From Paradevosia sp036499825 (GTDB taxonomy: Bacteria > Pseudomonadota > Alphaproteobacteria > Rhizobiales > Devosiaceae), in NCBI GenBank assembly GCA_036499825.1, contig DASYCZ010000027.1, positions 1-64,000 of the forward strand: DNA of 64,000 nt, written 5' to 3'. A program made the translations under genes and the position numbers. This document shows, one piece after another, positions 59,034-64,000 of the stretch; position 1 is the stretch's first letter; every line of letters starts with the position of its first letter. The notes beneath the pieces were generated by a model. It was not told the DNA's origin, did not search any database, and saw only the letters and a list, made by a program, of their open reading frames with translations.

Positions 59034-60263
59034 ATGTCCATCATGTCCGATGCTTCCCCCGCGCGCAGCGCAACACGTCCCGTCCTCGGCCAACGTGCCA
59101 GTTTCTGGGTCTCTGCAGCCGTCGTCCTTCACACCTTGTGGACCAGTGCCGCCCCGACGGTGACCTATCCGCTCTATGCGGCGGAGTGGCAGCTTTCCAC
59201 TTTCACCACGACTGCGATCTTTGCCGTCTATCCAATCGTTCTGGTCGTGCTGCTGATCGTTTTGGGTGACCTGTCGGATTATATCGGCCGGCGCGCCACG
59301 ATCCTGCTCGGGCTTTCCGCCTCTCTGATCGGCGTGCTGCTGTTCGCACTCGCGCCCGACGTGGCCTGGATCTTTGCCGGCCGTGCCTTCATGGGTACCG
59401 GCGTGGCGCTGACGGCTGGCCCCGCCGCTGCCGCCATGGTGGATTTCAGCGCGCCTGGCCAGGCGGGCCGCGCCAGTTCCATCGCCACGGCCGCGACAGC
59501 CGGAGGCCTGGCGCTGGCAACCATCGTGGGCGGTGCGCTCATCCAGTACGCGCCCTTCCCCACCCATCTCAATTTCTGGGTGCTGGCCGTCGTCATCGCG
59601 GCGCTGCTGGGCGCCGCCTGGTTCCTGCCCGGCCATAGCGCCGACACCGCCAAGGGCCGCTGGAAGCCGCGCCTGCCGGCCATTCCCCAGGGCCTGGGCA
59701 AGATCTTCACGGTCTCGGCGCTGGCCGTCGCGACGTCCTTCGGCTTTGGCGCGCTCTATCTCTCGCTCGGTGCACAGATTGCGCGCGATCTGATCGGCTC
59801 GACCAACGCCCTGGTGGCCGGATCGTCCTTCGTGCTCTTTGCGGTGGTGCTGGGTACGGTGGCCATTCTGGCCAAGGGTATCCGGGCGCCGCTCAACATC
59901 GCCTTTGGGGCGGTGACGACGATCGTCAGCCTTGGCCTGCTCATGCTCGCCGCCAGCCAGCATTCGCTGCCGATTTACCTGATTGCAACGACGCTGGGCG
60001 GCGCCGGCTACAGTCTGTTTTTCCTCGGCGGCCTGACCCTGATCAGCCAGAACGCCCCCAGCACCCATCGCGGCGCGTCGATCTCGGCGGTCTACCTCAT
60101 CGCCTATTTCCTCCAGGGGGTGACGGCGCTGGCCCTGGGGTTCATCGCAACAGCCACGGGCCTTCAAAACGCCATCGACCTGGGCGCCCCCGCACTCGCC
60201 ATACTGGCGCTGGTGACCGGCGCCCTGGCGCTGCTCATCGGCCGCGGCAAGCCGGCGGTCTGA
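59034..60263 (+). CDS. MFS transporter, probable drug efflux
   Basis: A 409-residue major facilitator protein with about 12 helices. The motif A region is 'LGDLSDYIGRRATILLGLSA', between helices 2 and 3, followed by 'FMGTGVALTAGPAAAAMVDF'. Proton-coupled efflux of a hydrophobic compound is the likely role, given the MarR regulator encoded divergently with shared operators. ATG 59034 is chosen (ATG 59043 is an alternative); the longer frame starts inside the operator. No strong ribosome binding site is visible. Confidence 0.9.
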   Translation: MSIMSDASPARSATRPVLGQRASFWVSAAVVLHTLWTSAAPTVTYPLYAAEWQLSTFTTTAIFAVYPIVLVVLLIVLGDLSDYIGRRATILLGLSASLIGVLLFALAPDVAWIFAGRAFMGTGVALTAGPAAAAMVDFSAPGQAGRASSIATAATAGGLALATIVGGALIQYAPFPTHLNFWVLAVVIAALLGAAWFLPGHSADTAKGRWKPRLPAIPQGLGKIFTVSALAVATSFGFGALYLSLGAQIARDLIGSTNALVAGSSFVLFAVVLGTVAILAKGIRAPLNIAFGAVTTIVSLGLLMLAASQHSLPIYLIATTLGGAGYSLFFLGGLTLISQNAPSTHRGASISAVYLIAYFLQGVTALALGFIATATGLQNAIDLGAPALAILALVTGALALLIGRGKPAV

Positions 60264-60613
60264 GAAACTAGGACGCCGGACCTCCTGCCGTTCGGATCTA
60301 TCTTGACGTTCGCCATGCGATCGGCATTGATGGAGAGGCAGGGGGGACCGGTGGCCGGAGGGAGGCTGGGTCAGGTCAGCCCGGCAATTTCGGCATTGAG
60401 GTGGCGGCTCCCGGTGAGACGACGCAATGCCGGCGCTCCCGCAGCGACGATCCTTCAAACCACACTTTCGGATTGAACATGGGCTTTTGCGGTCAGCGCA
60501 CCGACAGCCGCGTGGCCAAGCCGGCCGCAGGCGGCACATTTCGGACGATCCGGCTGCGCGCAGCCGGCAGGCGACGTTGATACAGGCACCATTCACACAA
60601 CGGATTGTAACCT
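60264..60613. other. 350 bp intergenic region, no gene recognised
   Basis: I see no convincing gene here. A 90-codon frame starting at 60427 overlaps the next gene and has an arginine-rich composition typical of an off-frame reading in high-GC DNA. There is no clear terminator after the MFS gene and only weak promoter-like sequence before the exported-protein pair at 60614. Confidence 0.4.
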
Positions 60614-61072
60614 ATGACCGGGTTTTCAAGACTTCTCATCCTGACGTCTTCCACGCTTGCCATCGGCCTGACGGTGCCGCTCACCGCGAGCGCCGCTGAA
60701 ATGACGATGGCCATCCAGGCCGATACCGTGCTGGGCGTACAGTGCGTGCAATCCAACCAGTTCAAGCACAACGATCCGATCGTCTGGCGCGCCCGCGTGC
60801 TGAACACCGCGACGGGTGAGCCGATGGCTGCCGACGCGCTGACCAGCGTCGTCGTGCAACTGCCGGACGGCACCAATCTGCAGGCCCATTACGGCGACCA
60901 TCCGCCCCAGAAATCGACCGATTCCTTCTGGAGCGTCAGGTGGCCTGTGCCCAAGGACTATCCGACGGGCACGTTCACCTACAAGATCGTTGCAACCAGC
61001 AAGGACGGCAAGACGACCACCTATGAGCCGTTCAAGGTGGCTACCTCGCAACTGACGATCGCCGCCAATTGA
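60614..61072 (+). CDS. Exported beta-rich protein of unknown function
   Basis: A 152-residue protein with a Sec signal ('LLILTSSTLAIGLTVPLTASA', cleavage near ASA-A). The mature domain of about 120 residues has an Ig-like strand pattern ('DPIVWRARVLNTATGEPMAA', 'TSVVVQLPDGTNLQAHYGDH', 'GTFTYKIVATSKDGKTTTYE') and a single cysteine ('GVQCVQSNQ'). It overlaps the following gene by TTGA, so the two exported proteins are translated together and probably act together at the cell surface or in the periplasm. No family recognised. Confidence 0.75.
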   Translation: MTGFSRLLILTSSTLAIGLTVPLTASAAEMTMAIQADTVLGVQCVQSNQFKHNDPIVWRARVLNTATGEPMAADALTSVVVQLPDGTNLQAHYGDHPPQKSTDSFWSVRWPVPKDYPTGTFTYKIVATSKDGKTTTYEPFKVATSQLTIAAN

Positions 61073-62526
61073 AGCATCCCGGTCCGTTCCTCGGACTGCT
61101 GATGGCCGTGTTGGCATTTCCCGTGGCCGTTCATGCAGCGCCACGGGCATCCGCGCTCGGCCCCCAGGCAGTTGTGGCAGAGGCGTCAGGCGGGTTCGTC
61201 GGAACCCTGGCCCTCAGCCCGGAAAACGGGCCGGCCGGCACACCGGTATCGGTCAGGGGCGGAGGGTTTCTGCCGGGCGATACACTCGACCTCGTCTGGC
61301 GCACGGTAGATGGCCATTGGAAGGTCTCGGACGGGTCCTATAACGGCCGTGACTTCGCGCCGGTGGGCTATCGCATCGCCAGCGTGACGACCGATGCGGT
61401 GGGCTCGTTCGCGGTCAGCTTCACGGCACCCGAAGACTTCGGCTTCGAGCATGATGTCGTCGTCCAAAAGGGAACGAGGCTGCTCACCCAGACGGCGTTC
61501 AACCTCGATATAGCCATGACGCTCTCGCCCGCGAGCGGTCCCATCGGCACCCCGATCACCGTGACGGTGCACGGGATCGGCTGGCGCGACCTCGAGAACA
61601 GCTGGATGCTGGTCTATGACAATGGCTTTACGGGCTGGGTGTCGTCCGTCTCAACCGGCGGTACGGCGCAATTCACCATTCCGGCGACCGGAGCGACGGG
61701 CACGCATGTGCTGCGGCTGGTGCATGGCGCCTTCACCTTTCCCTATCTCAACCCAGAACAGAACCCGCAGCCCGACCGCGCCCGGCCACGGGCCGAATTC
61801 ACACTGACGCCCGGCGACGCGGTATTGCCGCCGGCGCCCGAGGCGGAGGTGCAGGCAAGCATAAGGGGCCTGCCCGCTCCGGGTGCGCTGAAAGTGACGC
61901 CGGCCTTTTCGGGCATCGGCAAACCCGTAGAGGTCGTCGCCGGGGCGCTGCAACCGGGCAAGACCTATCAGCTCAACTGGGACACCGTGACGGGTAACCG
62001 GGTAGCGCTCAATGGCTGGGAGACGCGGTCAAGCGTCGTGGCCCAGGCCATGGCGGATGCCAATGGCCGGGCGGCATTCGGGTTCACGGTGCCCGACGAT
62101 CTCGGCGGTGCGCATGCGGTGTGGATCGACGACGGCGGAAAGCGGCGCGAGGGCAGTTTCTGGGTAACGCCGACGGCCCTGCCGCTCGACGTGGCTGCAG
62201 GCCCGGCGGGCACCGATTTCACCATCCACCTCAAGGGCGTGGGCTGGAGCGAGACGGCCAATATCTACAACATGACCTATGACAACGCCTATCTGGGCTA
62301 TGCGTGCGGCTTCAACAGCCAGGGTGATGTCACCATCCACCTGACGGCCTCGGGCGATCCCGGCTGGCACTACGTCGATCTCTATCCCGGCATCTACAAG
62401 GGCGCGGAAACGCGGCCGGACAATTTCCGCATCCCCCAGCTCACCGCGCCCGAAGACCATCCCGGCGAAGACTTGCCGGTCCTGCACTTCGCGTTCGAGG
62501 TGACGCCGCCGAAGACGGATCCCTGA
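61069..62526 (+). CDS. Large exported protein with A-B-A-B internal duplication
   Basis: A 485-residue protein with a signal peptide ('GLLMAVLAFPVAVHA-A') beginning at TTG 61069; ATG 61102 is a less likely start. The mature part has four beta-rich modules in the order A-B-A-B. Module A has 'GTPVSVRGGGFLPGDTLDLV' near residue 57 and 'GKPVEVVAGALQPGKTYQLN' near residue 284; module B has 'GTPITVTVHGIGWRDLENSW' with 'YDNGFTGW' and later 'GTDFTIHLKGVGWSETANIY' with 'YDNAYLGY'. The modules resemble IPT/TIG-like folds. No enzyme motif is seen; a binding or surface role is the best guess. It ends close to the EAL gene, which is convergent. Confidence 0.75.
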   Translation: MKHPGPFLGLLMAVLAFPVAVHAAPRASALGPQAVVAEASGGFVGTLALSPENGPAGTPVSVRGGGFLPGDTLDLVWRTVDGHWKVSDGSYNGRDFAPVGYRIASVTTDAVGSFAVSFTAPEDFGFEHDVVVQKGTRLLTQTAFNLDIAMTLSPASGPIGTPITVTVHGIGWRDLENSWMLVYDNGFTGWVSSVSTGGTAQFTIPATGATGTHVLRLVHGAFTFPYLNPEQNPQPDRARPRAEFTLTPGDAVLPPAPEAEVQASIRGLPAPGALKVTPAFSGIGKPVEVVAGALQPGKTYQLNWDTVTGNRVALNGWETRSSVVAQAMADANGRAAFGFTVPDDLGGAHAVWIDDGGKRREGSFWVTPTALPLDVAAGPAGTDFTIHLKGVGWSETANIYNMTYDNAYLGYACGFNSQGDVTIHLTASGDPGWHYVDLYPGIYKGAETRPDNFRIPQLTAPEDHPGEDLPVLHFAFEVTPPKTDP

Positions 62527-62563
62527 GGCAAGCTGGACCCGAAGCTCCGGGCAGCCACTGCGA

Positions 62564-63910
62564 TCAGGCCGCGCCCCTGGCATGCGTGGCCCCCAATGTG
62601 AGCCGCCGTGCCACGGCCGCCAGCACCAGTTGATCGAATTCCCGCCGGGGGACCGGACGGCCGAAAAGGAAGCCCTGGAATTCGGCGCATCCGTGATCGA
62701 CCAGGAACCGGAATTGCTCATGGGTTTCCACGCCCTCGGCAAGCACGGTCAAATCCAGGTCCTGCCCGAGTTGGAGAATGTTACGGGCCAGTGAGGCGCT
62801 GCGCTTGTTGTCCACCACTTCCTTGATGAAGCTGCGATCCATCTTGAGCTGGTTGAGCGGCAGGCGGCGGAGATAGTCGAGCGATGAGTAGCCGGTGCCG
62901 AAATCATCGAGCGCCATGGCGATACCGGCGGCGCGCAAGCGGTGCATCTTGGCGATCACGGCGTCCACATCGGCCACCATGATGCTTTCCGTCAATTCCA
63001 GCTTCAGCTTGGTGGCATCGATCCCATGGGCGGCGATCGCCGCGAAGACGGATTGCTCGAAGCCCTCTTCGTGAAACTGGCTGGCGCTGACATTGACCGA
63101 CAGGGTGAGATCGCACATGGCAGGATCGCGCTGCCAGGAAGCCAGCGTCCGGCACCCTTCCACCAATACCCAGCCGCCGATTGACGACATCAGGCCCGAC
63201 GCCTCGGCCATGGGAATGAAATCGGCCGGCGAGACGAAGCCGCGTTTCGGACTGATCCAGCGCAACAGCGCTTCCGCTCCGAGCGTCTGCCCTGCCTGGT
63301 TGACCTGAGGCTGATAGTAGAGCGTGAATTCGCGATTGAGGAGTGCGGACCGCAGATCGCGGGCAATATCGGTGGTCTGCGTGAACTTGAGCTGGATGAT
63401 GTGGATGCAACCACAGAGCATCGCCGTGGCGAGGATGACGTTGACCCAGGAACCAATGCGACGGAAATCGTCGGGGATGGGCTGCGCGAACGGAAACGAC
63501 ATCCGGGCGCTGGCGAAGGCGATGAAGGCGGCAAGACACAGGCCGATGACCGCCAATTGCAGGGGCGATGGCTTGCGCAGGTAGTTGAGGTAGCCCAGCA
63601 TGGCGAGCACCAGCAGATAGAGATGGGATACCCTCGGTATCGCATCGCTTGGAACGTCGAAAACCAGGCAGAAGCCGACCGCGACGACGAGAAACGCGAG
63701 TTGCGAAATGATCAGCGCCGCGTCGAGGCGCCCGCGCCGGATCAGCAGCCAGCTCAAGATGCCCACAACGGCGAGGATGGCGTCGGCCGCCGTGAGCGAC
63801 CAGGCCTGCATGACGCCGAAGACAACCGCCCAGCACACCGCAAGGGCGACGACCGCGATCGAGCCATACTTATAGGCGACAACCAGTTGCAGAGATTGCC
63901 TATCCTTCAT
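62564..63910 (-). CDS. Membrane-anchored EAL domain c-di-GMP phosphodiesterase
   Basis: A 448-residue protein. The first 190 residues hold about five or six membrane helices ('AVVALAVCWAVVFGVMQAWS', 'AIPRVSHLYLLVLAMLGYLN', 'LATAMLCGCIHIIQLKF'). The rest is a complete EAL domain with the catalytic pieces intact: 'GAEALLRWISP', 'KLELTESIMV', 'LDDFGTGYSSLDYLRRLPLN', 'LKMDRSFIKE', 'LAEGVETHEQ' and 'EFQGFLFGRP'. It should hydrolyse cyclic di-GMP to pGpG. No GGDEF domain precedes it. ATG 63910 has GGGGGAAG 6 bp upstream. It may respond to a membrane signal. Confidence 0.93.
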   Translation of the reverse strand: MKDRQSLQLVVAYKYGSIAVVALAVCWAVVFGVMQAWSLTAADAILAVVGILSWLLIRRGRLDAALIISQLAFLVVAVGFCLVFDVPSDAIPRVSHLYLLVLAMLGYLNYLRKPSPLQLAVIGLCLAAFIAFASARMSFPFAQPIPDDFRRIGSWVNVILATAMLCGCIHIIQLKFTQTTDIARDLRSALLNREFTLYYQPQVNQAGQTLGAEALLRWISPKRGFVSPADFIPMAEASGLMSSIGGWVLVEGCRTLASWQRDPAMCDLTLSVNVSASQFHEEGFEQSVFAAIAAHGIDATKLKLELTESIMVADVDAVIAKMHRLRAAGIAMALDDFGTGYSSLDYLRRLPLNQLKMDRSFIKEVVDNKRSASLARNILQLGQDLDLTVLAEGVETHEQFRFLVDHGCAEFQGFLFGRPVPRREFDQLVLAAVARRLTLGATHARGAA

Positions 63911-64000
63911 TGTCGCTTCCCCCAAAGCGTCGCCGTAAAATGCATTTCATCGCGCCGCTGACGCTCCCCAGCCTAGCCGGCCCAGGCCCAAAGATGCTTC

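Noticed and set aside
59028..60596. A 522-codon minus-strand frame opposite the MFS gene
   Set aside because: It is highly charged, without hydrophobic or domain pattern, and antisense to a clear transporter.
60427..60699. A 90-codon frame before the exported-protein pair
   Set aside because: Arg- and His-rich, overlaps the signal-peptide gene at 60614, and has no ribosome binding site.
34178..61075. The same 15 bases (CGCCGCCAATTGAAG) at two TTGA gene junctions, 34178-34193 and 61060-61074
   Set aside because: Both encode a C-terminal Ala-Ala-Asn before a TGA; high-GC codon use makes this a plausible coincidence and nothing else is shared nearby.
1..64000. CRISPR arrays, tRNA/rRNA genes, prophage, insertion sequences or integrases
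   Set aside because: I looked for regularly spaced repeats, tRNA-like cloverleaf segments and transposase or integrase motifs and found none; the only dispersed repeats are short, non-coding hairpin elements.

Overview
The window is high-GC chromosomal DNA of an alphaproteobacterium, most likely a Hyphomicrobiales member near Devosia. The support is the gene content (many family 5 'dipeptide-type' ABC importers beside sugar-acid and peptide catabolism genes), frequent TTG/GTG starts with good Shine-Dalgarno sites, and three copies of an approximately 105 bp double-hairpin intergenic repeat that resembles the RIME elements of rhizobia. The genus is inference. I see no rRNA, tRNA, CRISPR array, transposase, integrase or prophage gene.

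Most of the window (about 0-52 kb) is nutrient uptake and catabolism in blocks, each with its own importer. Block 1 (2-9516): end of a peptide-type substrate-binding protein, two permeases, a DAO-type FAD oxidoreductase, two gamma-glutamyltransferase-family proteins, RidA, then a ROK regulator and CutC. Block 2 (10506-21366): divergent units with two ABC ATPases plus an M81 (MlrC-like) peptidase on the minus strand, and a binding protein, two permeases and an M20 amidohydrolase on the plus strand, followed by a convergent Gfo/Idh/MocA-NagA pair. Block 3 (21534-27106) is mixed: free-methionine-sulfoxide reductase, methyltransferase, DipZ-like thiol protein, NUDIX and GMC oxidoreductase. Block 4 (27270-36158) is a tightly overlapped operon: LacI regulator, DapA-family aldolase/dehydratase, a complete family 5 ABC importer and two Gfo/Idh/MocA oxidoreductases. 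Block 5 (36293-43782): FCD-GntR regulator, enolase-superfamily (MR/MLE) enzyme and a complete family 5 importer. Block 6 (44368-53000): LacI regulator, uronate dehydrogenase, a CUT1 sugar importer, a beta-propeller lactonase and a DMT exporter. Blocks 4-6 together read as an oxidative sugar-acid (uronate/aldarate) island.

From 53 kb the content changes: a Tet(M)-like ribosomal protection GTPase with a probable leader ORF, a bestrophin-family channel, small exported proteins, an AraC regulator, a divergent MarR/MFS efflux pair with matched operators, a two-gene unit of exported beta-rich proteins of unknown role (the second has an internal A-B-A-B duplication), and a membrane-anchored EAL phosphodiesterase.

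The most notable non-coding features are the three double-hairpin repeats whose ends double as stop codons of four genes, tandem LacI operators over a -10 box, a near-perfect 23 bp inverted operator pair between marR and the MFS gene, a box shared by the GntR gene and its presumed target, intercistronic hairpins after two binding-protein genes, and a leader ORF before the ribosomal protection gene.
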